64,000 bases of DNA, from positions 3,434,199 through 3,498,198 of the forward strand of contig NC_052621.1 of assembly GCF_016545825.1 (NCBI RefSeq), written 5' to 3'. Below are positions 35,654-46,673 of this stretch, one piece after another. Under the pieces are notes generated by a model. That model searched no databases. It was given only the letters and a program-made list of their open reading frames with translations, and was not told the origin of the DNA. The position numbers were made by a program, and so were the translations under genes. How positions within the stretch are numbered: position 1 is the first letter of the stretch; each line of letters opens with the position of its first letter. The stretch is from Eucalyptus grandis. Its lineage: Eukaryota; Streptophyta; Magnoliopsida; Myrtales; Myrtaceae.

Positions 35654-36729
35654 ATGACTGTTTCTTGGCTCTCTTTCATCATCCCCTTCATTTTATCCAT
35701 AACTTCGATTTATGGACAGAAACTTTACATTCCGGCCCTGACTCTAGAACGTGAGGGCTTCCACCAAGATCCGGAACGTGCAGTTTCAGCATCCGAAACT
35801 TTCTTCTTCGACCAAACGCTTGATCATTTCAGCTACACACCCCAGAGCTACGCCACCTTCAAACAGAGATACTTTATCGAATGCAAATTCTGGGGCGGCG
35901 CGAATTCTACTGCGCCAATCTTCGTTTACCTTGGTCCCGAATCGGAACTCGATGGACCCCCGAAGAATATCGGGTTTCTGAGAGATAACGCAGCTCAATT
36001 CCAAGCTTTGTTAGTTTATATTGAGGTAGCACATTTGACTTCTACCATTTTTTTTGCGGGCCCATGCATGGATGTTTTTTCTGTCTAATTTCCGCTTTCA
36101 ACCACGTAATTAAATTCTTCTTTTCTTGTGGAATTTTTCTTGCCAGCACCGGTATTATGGTCAGTCAATTCCACTTGGGATGAGCTTCGAAGAAGCCCTC
36201 GAAAATGCAGATATTCGTGGATATTTTAGCTCGGCCCAAGCTTTGGCTGATTATGTAGCCATTATTATGCACGTTAAGAGGGAATGGAATTCGATTAAAT
36301 CTCCAGTTATTGTGGTGGGAGGATCATATGGAGGAAGTAAGTGCAATGGGTATCATGTTCTATCCATTTTTCTGTATGGTGGAAAGAAATAATACAAAAA
36401 GGGTCCATGCCAAGTTTGACGGGTTTTGATATCCGTTCTCTGTTGATTATGTAAAAAACCAATGATATGTGAAAGTGACGAGTTGTTATTGTGATTTATT
36501 TTCAACAAAAATGCTAATTCCTTTTTTAGACAAAAAAAAGATATATCAAATCATTATATATATTGTTGAATTCTAATAGTCAATACCAATTTCAGTGCTT
36601 GCTTCATGGCTCCGACTAAAATATCCACACGTGGCCCTTGGAGCTTTGGCCTCATCAGCTCCAGTGCTATATTTTGAAAATATGACACCCCAGGATGCAT
36701 ACTATTCAGTGGTCGCCAAGGATTTCAAG
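35654..36729 (+). pseudogene. S28 Pro-X carboxypeptidase-like, copy 3, exons 1-3 only
   Basis: Exons 35654-36025, 36147-36336 and 36596-36729 align with the intact copy. Exon 1 lacks 15 bases, removing five residues (ITDDF in copies 1 and 4) in frame before the ETFFF segment. The nucleophile motif GGSYGG at the end of exon 2 is intact. After 18 bases of intron 3 the sequence jumps at 36747/36748 to the gene's 3' flank, so exons 4-9 are gone (2174 bases by copy 1 coordinates). Reading through the orphan donor gives 232 family residues plus about 15 more before TGA at 36775-36777. The product would have the Ser but neither Asp nor His, so it cannot be an active peptidase. Confidence 0.9.
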
Positions 36730-38034
36730 GTAATTACACCCGTAATTACATTTAAAACTACTGGTCCTTTTTATTGATTAAGCGTAGATTTTCAAGCCTA
36801 TGCGTTGCGGTGTACAAAATTCATGTCATAAACTACTCACAAATGATTAAGGGTGATCGGTTTCCAGTCCGGTCAATTCGATTCCACTTAGGAGCCATAA
36901 AGCGGGTGGGAGGACGGTTTCCATCTTTTTGGACTAGTAATTGGACCGGTTCAATAGAATTGGCCACTTAGCCAAAAAAATTAAAAAATTAAAAAAATAC
37001 TAGAATTATTACAATTTTAGGATTTATCGCTATTTTTAAAGAATTAAATATTTATATTTTTAAAAAGTGTCGGTTCGGTTTATTGATTCGATTCCCTCAA
37101 AATCGAGAATCGGACTGAAAACCGCTGGTTCCATTTTTATGGAATTGGGAACTAGATCGATACTCTTAGTAACTATACCAAATTGACCGATCCGATCCAG
37201 TCTAAGTGACTCCCGATCTGTGCCGTTCAATATGCTCAGCCCTACAAATGATACAAATCTCTCGGATGTTGTACTTTCCTCTTGAGCTCGACTCGGAGGA
37301 AATCGAGGCCTACTTTTGAGTAACCGTGAACAGAAAAAAATAAAAAATAAAAATTGGCCTAGCTGCGGTTGGAGGGAGGGACGGTTGGCACATCCCGTTA
37401 TCGCTAAGTACGGACTCAAATGATGATTTTAGGTCCGCCATCGATGATGACTATCTGAATCTCATCGATCACATTTTCACCTAGATAGGTAGGCCTGACC
37501 AAGTTTGATTTAGTTATGCACATGAAGAAAAAAAACATGTTCCATGTTTATATTCTAACGAGGGTCAGCTCAACCTTGTCCCAAGCAACCATCTTTCGAT
37601 GTGAGTTACATTATCATCGGTGGTGGTAGGTATATTTCTGATTAATGTGGATATGGCTGAGTTTTGGCATGATAATTTCCCTAGGAAACTTTATAAAAGA
37701 AGATCTAGGTAACTTTGGCACAGTAAAATCACTAATCTTTAAAATCCTAGTTTTATAACATCTTTTGGGGAGCAAAATAAGTTGTAAACTTATCACACTT
37801 TTGTCAACTCAAACCTAAATCTTTTAATTTGACTAATTTGATATTAAATCTTTTAATAATTTACCAATTAAGGTACTTCAGCCAATTTTAATTGAAATCA
37901 CTGACCAATCCCACGTGATATGGCCAACGCTTACGTAGATAAAATTTATCATTATTTTTTGAATTATTTTTTTGTTTTTTGCCATTGCGACCTTTGCCGA
38001 CCATGCGCTAGGGCGCAAAGGCCCTTGCTTGCGG

Positions 38035-38039
38035 CCAAC
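38035..38039 (+). repeat. copia target-site duplication, left
   Basis: CCAAC lies directly before the 5' LTR and again directly after the 3' LTR (42675-42679). The homologous unoccupied site near 13235 has a single CCAAC, giving a clean empty site. Confidence 0.95.
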
Positions 38040-38285
38040 TGTTAATATATTAATTATTTCCTTTTGCACGTGTTGTTGATTTAGTTTTTCAGTTATTAGA
38101 ATTAGTGGAGTCATGTGTGTTGGTTATCCTAGTTTTTAGGAGTTAGTGGGGTAAGTGCTTTATGGAGAACATGGGTAGTTATGGTGTGCTTTACGTTATG
38201 TATTTTGTTTTTTGTAAAAGACTTGGTTGCTTTGTACGTAAGATGAAGTTTCAGCCTCATCTCTCCTCCTTTTAGCAATTTAACA
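38040..38285 (+). repeat. 5' LTR of the copia element
   Basis: 246 bases from TGTTAATATATTAATT to TTTAGCAATTTAACA. It carries the element's promoter. It differs from the 3' LTR at three sites (GG/AG and GT/GA near 38140-38152, and T/C near 38280). Confidence 0.95.
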
Positions 38286-38286
38286 G

Positions 38287-38299
38287 TGGTATCAGAGCC
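38287..38299 (+). other. primer-binding site, tRNA-iMet
   Basis: TGGTATCAGAGCC begins two bases after the LTR. It is complementary to the 3' end of initiator-Met tRNA and would prime minus-strand cDNA synthesis. Confidence 0.92.
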
Positions 38300-38370
38300 T
38301 GAGAGAAACGTGAGAGTTTAAAAAAAAAAAAAAAACTTTCGTGAGAAAATTGTAGTAGCAATATTTTTCA

Positions 38371-39042
38371 ATGGCCACCGACAATTTTGTTCAACTAGCA
38401 ATTCCACGCTTTGATGGTCACTATGACCATTGGAGTATGCTGATGGAGAATTTTTTACGATCAAAGGAGTATTGGTCGGTTGTCGAATCTGGAATTCAAG
38501 AGCCACCAGTAGGCATGGCTTTGACAGATCCCCAGAAAGCAGAATTGGAAGCTAGAAAGTTGAAGGACTTGAAGGCAAAAAAAAAAAAAATTCAGGCTAT
38601 CGATCATTCCATCTTGGAGACTATTCTTTGCAAAGAAACTTCCAAGGATATTTGGGATTCTATGAAGAAGAAATATCAAGGCTCTGTTAGGGTGAAGCGT
38701 GCACAGCTTCAAGCCTTGAGAAGAGATTTTGAGACACTAGCAATGAAGGATGGAGAATCTGTCACTAGTTATTGTGCCAGAACAATGGAGATCAGCAACA
38801 AGATGCGATTCCATGGTGAGAAGATGGACGACGTCACCATTGTGGAGAAGATTTTGCATTCCTTGACACCAAAGTTTAATTATGTTGTCTGCTCAATTGA
38901 AGAGTCGAAAGACATAGATGCGCTCTCTCTTGATGAATTGCAAAGCTCCTTATTGGTCCATGAACAAAAGTTCAACAGTAGAGGATTAAGCATTGAAGGC
39001 TTCTACCAATACTCATTCCAACAATTTCAGAGGAAGGGGTAG
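38371..39042 (+). pseudogene. copia gag N-terminal part
   Basis: The frame starts at ATG 38371 (MATDNFVQLAIPRFDGHYDHW), with the tryptophan-containing N-terminus typical of copia Gag, which assembles the virus-like particle. Gag homology continues to about residue 203 (HEQKFNS). After that the correct frame moves by one base (between about 38971 and 38985), and this frame ends at 39040-39042 in nonsense sequence. In the continuing frame a TAA at 38987-38989 is also present. A homopolymer of A at 38580-38590 is a candidate site for copying slips but is in frame here. Confidence 0.85.
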
Positions 39043-39847
39043 AGGTAGAGGTAGAGGAAGGGGAGATCGAGGAAATAGAGATGTTGGCAGGAATTTTAAA
39101 GCCAATAATGACCAATTTCAAGGCAAAGGCAGAGGACGAGATCCTAACAAATTCAAGGTAGAGTGTTTTAGATGTCATAAATTTGGTCATTATGCATCTG
39201 AATGTTATACTAGGTTGCCTAATAATAAAGAAAAGGTAGAGAGTTCAAATTTTGTTGAAGAAAAAGAAGCAGAAACATTGTTGATGGCTGTTCAAGATGA
39301 AAAGGAGCGCGAGTCAGATATTTGGTATGTGGATACAGGCTGTAGTAACCACATGAGTGGAAGTAAGTCTTCTTTTTCTCATCTAAATGAAGATTTTCAT
39401 TCCACTGTGAGTTTTGGGGATCATTCTATTGTGAAAGTGATGGGAAAATGTGATATTAAGATAAGAACCAAGAATGGTTTTATGGAAACGATCTCTAATG
39501 TGTTGTATGTTCCTGATTTGAAAAGTAATCTATTGAGTGCTGGCCAATTACAAGAAAAGGGTTATGTAATCACCATTCAGAGGGGTGTCTGTGAAATTTA
39601 TGATTCCGTTAGAGGTGCTATTGTAGTTGTTCCTATGAATTCAAATAGATTGTTTCCATTAAAGATTGAAAATATTCAGTCTTGTTTGATGGCTGAAAAG
39701 AAAGATCCCTCATGGCTTTGGCACTTTTGCTATGGTCACTTGAGTTTTGGTGGATTGGAGACTCTCCAACAGAAAAACATGGTGACAGGTCTTCCTCAAA
39801 TCACCGTTCCTTCCCAAGTCTGCGAAGAATGTGTTGTTAGCAAATAG
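38990..39847 (+). pseudogene. copia gag zinc knuckle, protease, integrase zinc domain
   Basis: This open stretch has an Arg/Gly-rich repeat (RGRGRGRG), then the CCHC knuckle CFRCHKFGHYASEC, which binds element RNA. The aspartic protease site follows as WYVDTGCSNHM (DTG in place of the more common DSG). Next is the HHCC zinc domain at the start of integrase (WLWHFCYGHLSF followed by CEEC). It ends in TAG at 39845-39847, at a position where related elements have Gln before His. Confidence 0.88.
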
Positions 39848-40519
39848 CATCGTTCTCAATTTTCAAAAGAAAAGTCATGGAGAGCAAATGATGTTTTGCA
39901 GCTGGTGCATTCGGACATTTGCGGTCCCATAAATCCATCTTCTAATGGAGGTAAAAGATACTTAATTACCTTCATTGATGATTTTTCCAGAAAAGCTTGG
40001 GTTTATTTTTTACAGGAAAAATCAGAAGCTTTCTTCACATTTAAAAGCTTCAAAACTCGTGTTGAAAATGAAGCAGGAAAGACCATTAAGACTCTTCGAA
40101 CAGATCGTGGTGGTGAATATTGCTCAAAAGAATTTGAAGTTTTCTGTGCAGAGTATGGCATTCAAAAAGAGCTTACTGCTGCATATACACCACAACAGAA
40201 TGGTGTATCTGAGAGGAAAAATAGAACAATTCTCAACATGGTGAAAAGTTTATTGGCAAGAGGAAGAGTTCCAAAGACTTTCTGGGCAGAAGCAGTAAAT
40301 TGGAGTATTCATGTTTTGAACAGAAGTCCAACTTTTGCTGTTCAAAATATGACACCTGAAGAGGCTTGGAGTGGGAGAAGACCGGTTGTAGATCACTTCA
40401 GAATTTTTGGATGCATCGCATATGCCCATGTCCCGAATGTGAAAAGGAAGAAACTTGATGACAAGGCTGAAAAATGTGTCTTTCTTGGTGTGAGTGAAGC
40501 ATCCAAAGCATATAAATGA
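39848..40519 (+). pseudogene. copia integrase core
   Basis: The same frame continues past the TAG. The catalytic DDE residues are visible in LVHSDICGP, LRTDRGGEY and NGVSERKNRT. It would insert the cDNA into chromosomal DNA. It stops at TGA 40517-40519 just after GVSEASKAYK. All three acidic residues are intact, so the lesion is the stop, not active-site decay. Confidence 0.88.
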
Positions 40520-42442
40520 TTCAATCAACTAACAAAGAAGATTGTGATTAGCAGGGATGTTGTTTTCGATGAAGAGAACACTTGGGATTGGAATAGGCAG
40601 TAGCCTATCCAAGTTCTTTATGACAATGATGCTGAACAGGAGCAAATTTCAGCACCTTGTACGCCCCAAAATTCATAAAATACGACTTCTACAGCTGTTG
40701 GAATTTCACCAACAGGCACTGAAATCAATGAAGAAGAAGCCCAATCTCTTCGCCACGTTAGAAGAAAGCCTGCTTGGATGGAAGATTATGAGGTAACTGG
40801 AATTGGAGATTCAATTACTCATTTTGCCTTATTTTCAGACTATGACCCTACAACTTTTGAGAATGCTGTCAAAGAAGAAAAATGGCGAAAAGCGATGGAT
40901 GATGAAATTAATTCCATTGAAAGAAATGATACTTGGGAGTTATCCGATCTTCCGGATGGACAAAAAACCATTGGTGTAAAGTGGGTATTTAAAACAAAAC
41001 TGAAAGAAAATGGTGAAGTTGACAAATACAAAGCACGTTTGGTAGCCAAGGGATATAAGCAGCAATATGGAATCGACTATACAGAGGTTTTTTCTCCAGT
41101 TGCGAGACATGACACGATCAGATTGGTGGTTGCATTAGCGGCACAGAATTCTTGGCCTATTTTCTAACTAGATGTCAAATCGGCATTCTTGCATGGGTAC
41201 TTAAAGGAACAGGTATTTGTCGAGCAACCCCCTAGTTATGTCAAGATTGGAAATGAGCATAAAGTTTATAGATTGAAGAAAGCTCTTTATGGGCTAAAAC
41301 AAGCCCCTCGGGCTTGGTATAGTCGCATTGAAACTTATTTTCTTAAAGTTGATTTTTCAAAATGTCCTTATGAGCATACGCTTTTTGTCAAGATTGGAGA
41401 TAAAGGGAAAATGCTTATTGTTTGCTTGTATGTTGATGATCTTATATTTACTGGAAGTTATGATGGCATGTTTGAAGAATTCAAGAAATCTATGATGGAT
41501 GAGTTTGAAATGTCTGATCTTGGTATGATGCATTACTTCCTTGGCATAGAAGTGGTACAATCAGATGATGGGATTTTTATTTCTCAAAAGAAATATGTGG
41601 GAGAAATTTTGGACAGGTTTCAGATGAAGGATTGTAATCCTGTAAACACTTCAGTTGAGTTTGGCTTAAAGTTATACAAAGATCATGAAGGGAGGAAGGT
41701 TGACAGCACACTTTATAAACAAATTGTGGGCAGTTTGATGTATTTAACTGCAACAAGACTAGATATAATGTATTCTGTGAGTTTAATCAGTAGATATATG
41801 GAGAATCCTACACAAATGCATTTGTTAGTTGCCAAGAGAATCCTTCGTTACTTGCAAGGAACTAGAGACTTTGGGCTATTTTACAAGAAGGATGAAAAGT
41901 CTGATTTGTTGGGATTTACTGATAATGACTATGTAGGAGATCAAGATGATAGGAGGAGCACTTCGGGTTATGCTTTTATGTTTGGAACAGGTGCTATTTC
42001 GTGGTCATCCAAGAAGCAACCAATTGTTACATTGTCAAGTACAGAAGCTGAATTTATTGCTGCAACAGCTAGTGCTTGTCAAGCTATTTGGTTAAGGAGA
42101 ATTCTTGAGGAGCTACAATTCAAGCAATCGGGACCTACTAAAAAATTTTGTGACAATAACTCAGCAATAAAACTCTCCAAGAATCCGGTGTTACATGAAA
42201 GAAGCAAGCATATTGATGTGAAGTTTTATTTCTTGAGAGATCTTAGCAATGATGGAACAATTGATCTAATCTACTGCAGGAGTGAAGATCAAATTGCTGA
42301 TATATTCACCAAGGCCCTCAAGATGGAGTCATTTGTGAAGCTCAGAAGGTTACTAGGTGTTTGCACGGTAAAAAAAAATCAAGGCTTTAAACTGAATGTT
42401 AGCAAACATCAGTTTAAGGGGGGGGGATTGTTAATATATTAA
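40520..42442 (+). pseudogene. copia reverse transcriptase and RNase H
   Basis: Stops lie at 40601-40603 (TAG), 40676-40678 (TAA) and 41165-41167 (TAA); otherwise the frame is continuous. RT begins near ERNDTWEL and carries KARLVAKGY, LKKALYGLKQAPRAW and the catalytic YVDDL. RNase H follows with GFTDNDYVGD, SSTEAEF and CDNNSAI, matching the D-E-D residues. The longest open part is 41189-42442, ending inside the 3' LTR. Apart from the stops the motifs are well kept. Confidence 0.9.
42416..42428 (+). other. polypurine tract
   Basis: AAGGGGGGGGGAT lies directly before the 3' LTR, the position of the plus-strand primer in LTR elements. Confidence 0.85.
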
Positions 42443-42674
42443 TTATTTCCTTTTGCACGTGTTGTTGATTTAGTTTTTCAGTTATTAGAATTAGTGGAGT
42501 CATGTGTGTTGGTTATCCTAGTTTTTAAGAGTTAGAGGGGTAAGTGCTTTATGGAGAACATGGGTAGTTATGGTGTGCTTTACGTTATGTATTTTGTTTT
42601 TTGTAAAAGACTTGGTTGCTTTGTACGTAAGATGAAGTTTCAGCCTCATCTCTCCTCCTTTTAGCAATCTAACA
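42429..42674 (+). repeat. 3' LTR of the copia element
   Basis: 246 bases starting TGTTAATATATTAATT and ending CAATCTAACA, followed by the target duplication CCAAC at 42675-42679. Three differences from the 5' LTR. Confidence 0.95.
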
Positions 42675-43100
42675 CCAACAAGGCTGTGGAGGTCCTTACC
42701 TAGATCTAGCAAGCACTCGCTTGTGCCCTTGCCCAAGGCCATCACTATGTCGCTGATCGTGGGCGAGGTGGCCCTCATCTAGTTTGGGTGAGGCCTTTGT
42801 GGCCGGAGAGGGTTGTCTGTGAACCTCCCGGCACAATGGAAAAAAAGAAAAGAAAAATGAAAATTCCAATGAATTTGAAAAAATTACAATTTTTTTCCAC
42901 ATTTTTTCTTTGTCGGAAAAAGGAGGGCGAATTTTTTTTTTTTTCCACATTAAAAGGGAGTATCCGCTTCCTTGTCCCCGCGAGGATGCTCCTCAAGCCT
43001 CGGATGGGCTTTTAAGGTTCTGATGGGCTCAAAGAGGAAACAAAAAATGGATGGCTGAAGAAGAAATAAAGGAATGGGCTGCAAAAGATATAAAAACGAA

Positions 43101-43780
43101 TGGGGAGGGAGGGAAGGGAGGGGATGGTCAATGGTCCGGTTGATTATTACCATCTTTCTTTCATCAAAGGAATGATGTCGGTGGGGGCCCGTTCCCATCC
43201 GCACTCCTAAAGCCTGGCAAAAAAGGATGACGAGCTACAGGACGATGCACTGTTAGATGAATAGTGGCGCCAGAGAAAAGTAAAAGTAACACCACAAACT
43301 AACAATGCGAGTCGTGACATAAATAATTTGAGTTTTTTCGTGTTACCAAAACACTAAACTTACTCAATATAACACGAATTCTTCCAAAAATTATATTAAT
43401 GTGATAAAATATTATGATGGAATTGAAATAGAATATATACATATCGCATATCTATTAGTTTATATTTTTTGGGTCACAAAAAAAATTGAGGATATTTATA
43501 TCACCAATAAATAAGTTTAGTGTTTTGGCAACACGAAAAAAACTCAAATTATTTATGTCACGACTGGCGTTGTTAGTTTGTGGTGTTACTTTTACTTTTC
43601 TCTGGCGCCACTATTCATCTAACAGTGCATCGTTCTGTAGCTCGTCCTCCTTTTTTGCCAGGCTTGAGGAGTGCGGATGGGAACGGGCCCCCACCGACAT
43701 CATTCCTTTGATGAAAGAAAGATCGTAATAATCAACCGGACCATTGACCATGACCATCCCCTCCCTTCCCTTCCCCCCCA
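43101..43780. repeat. long inverted repeat (fold-back), about 260-bp arms
   Basis: The left arm (43101-43362) and right arm (43512-43780) are reverse complements with few mismatches. For example CAACCGGACCATTGACC in the right arm pairs with GGTCAATGGTCCGGTTG in the left, and GCGCCACTATTCATC with GATGAATAGTGGCGC. The loop of about 150 bases is AT-rich. There is no coding content. A transcript would form a very long hairpin. It replaces about 1.7 kb of the downstream flank present at 13672-15388. Confidence 0.88.
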
Positions 43781-44601
43781 AATCATTCCTTTGATGAATT
43801 ATCCCTTTTCTTCAGGTAGACCTAGCTCGCCGCGTCAGCTCGGTACCGTGCCTCCTTTGATTTCGTACCTTTCCACCTTACTCAATTCATGAAATTAGTA
43901 TAATATCTTGTATCGAAACCTTTTATGAATCGAGAATTTTCGAGTTTGGACCTAAATGGCGAACCAAAGCTAGAGTGAGCGACATTGGGACGGGACGAGA
44001 GGACCCGCGGTTGCGGAGCATAAGCAACAGAGCGAATTGGATTATCGCAAATAAGTTCGATACCGCGCGAGCATCTTTAATTTCGTACCTGACCTTATTC
44101 GATTCATGAAATTAGCAAGTATATCGTATGGAAAATTATTTTCGGGGAATTGGGGGAGAGGGGAATTTATATTACTTTCTTTCTATTTTTATTTTTATTT
44201 TTAAATTTTAGGGGAATGTGTCGTGGACGGGAGTTGAATTGAATGAGTGACTGGAGGAAAGCGAGAGAGTGAGAGAAGAAAGGACAGGGGGGCCCACGGA
44301 GTATTCAGACACCACGTTGAAGCGGGGGGCTGTGTTATTACCAATTTAACCCTCGAATATCTCTCGCGTCCGCTTTATTGGGCAGCCTTCTCTCTCTCTC
44401 TCTCTGGAACGCATTGATTGTTGGGAGCCATTGATTGCCCCCCAAAGCCGTAAAACCCCGGATTTTCCGAAGAAAAGGGAGAAAAAGCGGAGATTGGCGT
44501 AGGATTTTCTCTCCCTTTTCTCAGTGTGAGAGAAAAGTGACAGTCATGTAATTGTCACTTTTACTTCAATTTGACTATTAACTTTCGTCTTTTTTTTTTT
44601 T
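43781..44601. other. unassigned stretch, promoter or UTR-like
   Basis: The sequence has a TC-rich part (TCTCTCTCTCTCTCTCTGG near 44390) and GC-rich parts with AAAACCCCGGA and GGGGGGCCCACG words. It resembles the 5' end of a plant gene, but no reading frame follows. It has no counterpart elsewhere in the window and may be host sequence carried by the fold-back complex. Confidence 0.3.
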
Positions 44602-44860
44602 TTTGTGAGGTAACACCACAAACTAACGACGCCAGCCGTGACATAAAAATTTGAATTTTTTTCGTGTTGCCAAAACACTAAACTTACTCAATACAACACG
44701 AGTTCTTTCAAAAATTATATTAGTGTGATAAAATATTATGATGGAATTGAAATAGAATATATACATATCGCATATCTATTAGTTTATATTTTTTTGAGTC
44801 ACAAAAAAATTGAGGATATTTATATCACCAATAAATAAGTTTAGAGTTTTTAGTGACATA
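44602..44860 (+). repeat. second copy of the fold-back loop and inner left arm
   Basis: GTAACACCACAAACTAACG through ATTTATATCACCAATAAAT repeats 43288-43515 in the same orientation with small changes. The right arm is missing, so it does not fold back. Confidence 0.8.
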
Positions 44861-45301
44861 AAAAAATTGACGTGTGTTATGTTATAGTTGACATTTGTGA
44901 TATTTGCTCTGATTTTATTTATGTTCTTAAGTTTTTATTTTAATGTATCATTTACATGAGAGAATCATCTTGTAATCGAAATTTAAATATTGCTCGACGA
45001 AATATATGGCTAAGGGAATTATTAAAACGATCCTATATTATTAAAGGGTCGAAATTATCAACAGAATGCAAGCCGATTGTTATAATCCGGTTTGCTACAC
45101 CTCGTGAATTTAAATGTTACCATGAGGACAACTAACTTTTAAGAGCTTTCTTAAATAGACGAAATCCAAGTAGATAGATATTGCCAAGCTGCGAATTTGG
45201 GGCGTTTGTCTTTACGGTTGACGCTTCCCTTTTTCAATTCTCTCTCTCTCTCTCTCTCTATCTGTCTCCGGTTTAAGGTTGACGCGCGTTGAATCGCTAT
45301 T

Positions 45302-45669
45302 GCAGAATGTCGCGTCTATATTTTCCGCCTTTTACTTTTCTCTGGCGCCAATATTCATCTAACAGTGCATCGTTCTGTAGCTCGTCCTCCTTTTTTGCCA
45401 GGCTTTAGGAGTGCGGATGGGAACGGACCCCCACCGACATCATTCCTTTGACGAAAGAAAGATGGTAATAATCAACCGGACCATTGCAGAATGTCGCGTC
45501 TATATTTTCCGCCTTTTACTTTTCTCTGGCGCCACTATTCATCTAACAGTGCATCGTCCTGTTGCTCGTCCTCCTTTTTTGCCAGGCTTTAGGAGTGCGG
45601 ATGGGAACGGGCCCCCACCGACATCATTCCTTTGATGAAAGAAAGATGGTAATAATCAACCGGACCATT
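45302..45669 (+). repeat. 184-bp tandem repeat, two units
   Basis: Units at 45302-45485 and 45486-45669 both start GCAGAATGTCGCGTC and end CAACCGGACCATT. Their main part (CTCTGGCGCC onward) is the right arm of the fold-back at 43588-43744, so the window holds three direct copies and one inverted copy of this arm. Confidence 0.9.
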
Positions 45670-45740
45670 GACCATCCCCTCGAAGGGAGTGGTTCGCTCC
45701 CCACATATCACTTTAGGATAGTGGTTCACCCTTTATGGGT

Positions 45741-46673
45741 ATGTTTGGTGGGACTTTTGAGAAAAGCTATTGAGAAAATAGTTGAAGAGGTTTTTAGAAT
45801 ATAAATTATGTTTGTTAAATTGTAATATGAAAGTTCATTGTGAAGTACCTTTAGCTAAAATAATGTTTGGAGAGATTATAGTTACAAAAGACTTTTGTGA
45901 TAAAAAAAATTATCAAAAGAAAAATAAAAAAAATTGGTCAGCAAGGGCAATGGTCGCGGGCGATCGAATCTGTTGCCAGTGGTCAACATCTAACTTAGGT
46001 AGCCTCGGAGATGACAGGGTAGGGCTGCCCGGGGTTGACTGATCCCCAAAGACCATCGGCGAAAGGTCACATGGGGTTGGGTGACCCTGCCGTGACCCAG
46101 ATCTGGGGTGACGAGATTACGTGACCTTACCGCGACCCAAATTTGGGGTTTGTGAGGTCACGCGATGTCGCCGCAACCTAGATTCAGGGGCGACGAGGTC
46201 GTGTCACTCGCACGACCCAAATTGGGGGCGACGAGGTCCTCCTACGATCCCACCGCCCCAAATCTGGGTTGCGGTGAGGTCAGCGACCCAAACCTCATAG
46301 TGACCCAGATGGCACGGTGGTTGTGCAACCCCCATGACGACCACATCTAGTCGTGACACAAGATTTGCGACTAGATGGGTCACGCAACCCCGACGACCTT
46401 CGGACGAAGGTCACAGTGCTGCGGGCGTGATGGTGGCCGGCGAGGATAATTTGAGAAGAATTTTTTATTTTTTTATTTTTTATTTACCCCCTCAGCTTAG
46501 CGTGCCAAGAAGGCTAAAAGCCCAGGGTAGCCCCTAATCTGCCTTGGGCTTTCAGCCTTGTGAAGGCTGGCATTTTCCAAATGGGGTTTGAAATTTTTTT
46601 ACCAAACACCCTAAATTGGCCTAAGGATCTTTAGGGGTTCAAAGTGGCTTCTCAAAGCCACTCCCAAACGCAC
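45741..46673. mobile_element. TIR element, Harbinger-like, second copy
   Basis: The left end GGTATGTTTGG and right end CCAAACGCACC are inverted. The interior is the same GC-rich GACCTCG-type sequence as at 15438-16342. It was carried along by the segmental duplication rather than by a new transposition. Confidence 0.5.

Larger units (their letters stand above)
38040..42674 (+). mobile_element. complete Ty1/copia LTR retrotransposon, 4635 bp
   Basis: The element has both 246-bp LTRs (TG...CA), a tRNA-iMet primer site, a polypurine tract and gag-protease-integrase-RT-RNase H order, which defines Ty1/copia. It is flanked by the 5-bp duplication CCAAC. It lies in the downstream flank of peptidase copy 3; the equivalent sites downstream of copies 1 and 4 are empty. 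The LTRs differ at 3 of 246 positions, which indicates a recent insertion. The coding region is nevertheless interrupted by six in-frame stops and one frame change, so this copy cannot make its own proteins. Confidence 0.97.

Noticed and set aside
43101..43780. microRNA precursor
   Set aside because: The arms are far too long and too perfectly paired, and they recur as repeats nearby. A fold-back transposon or siRNA source fits better.
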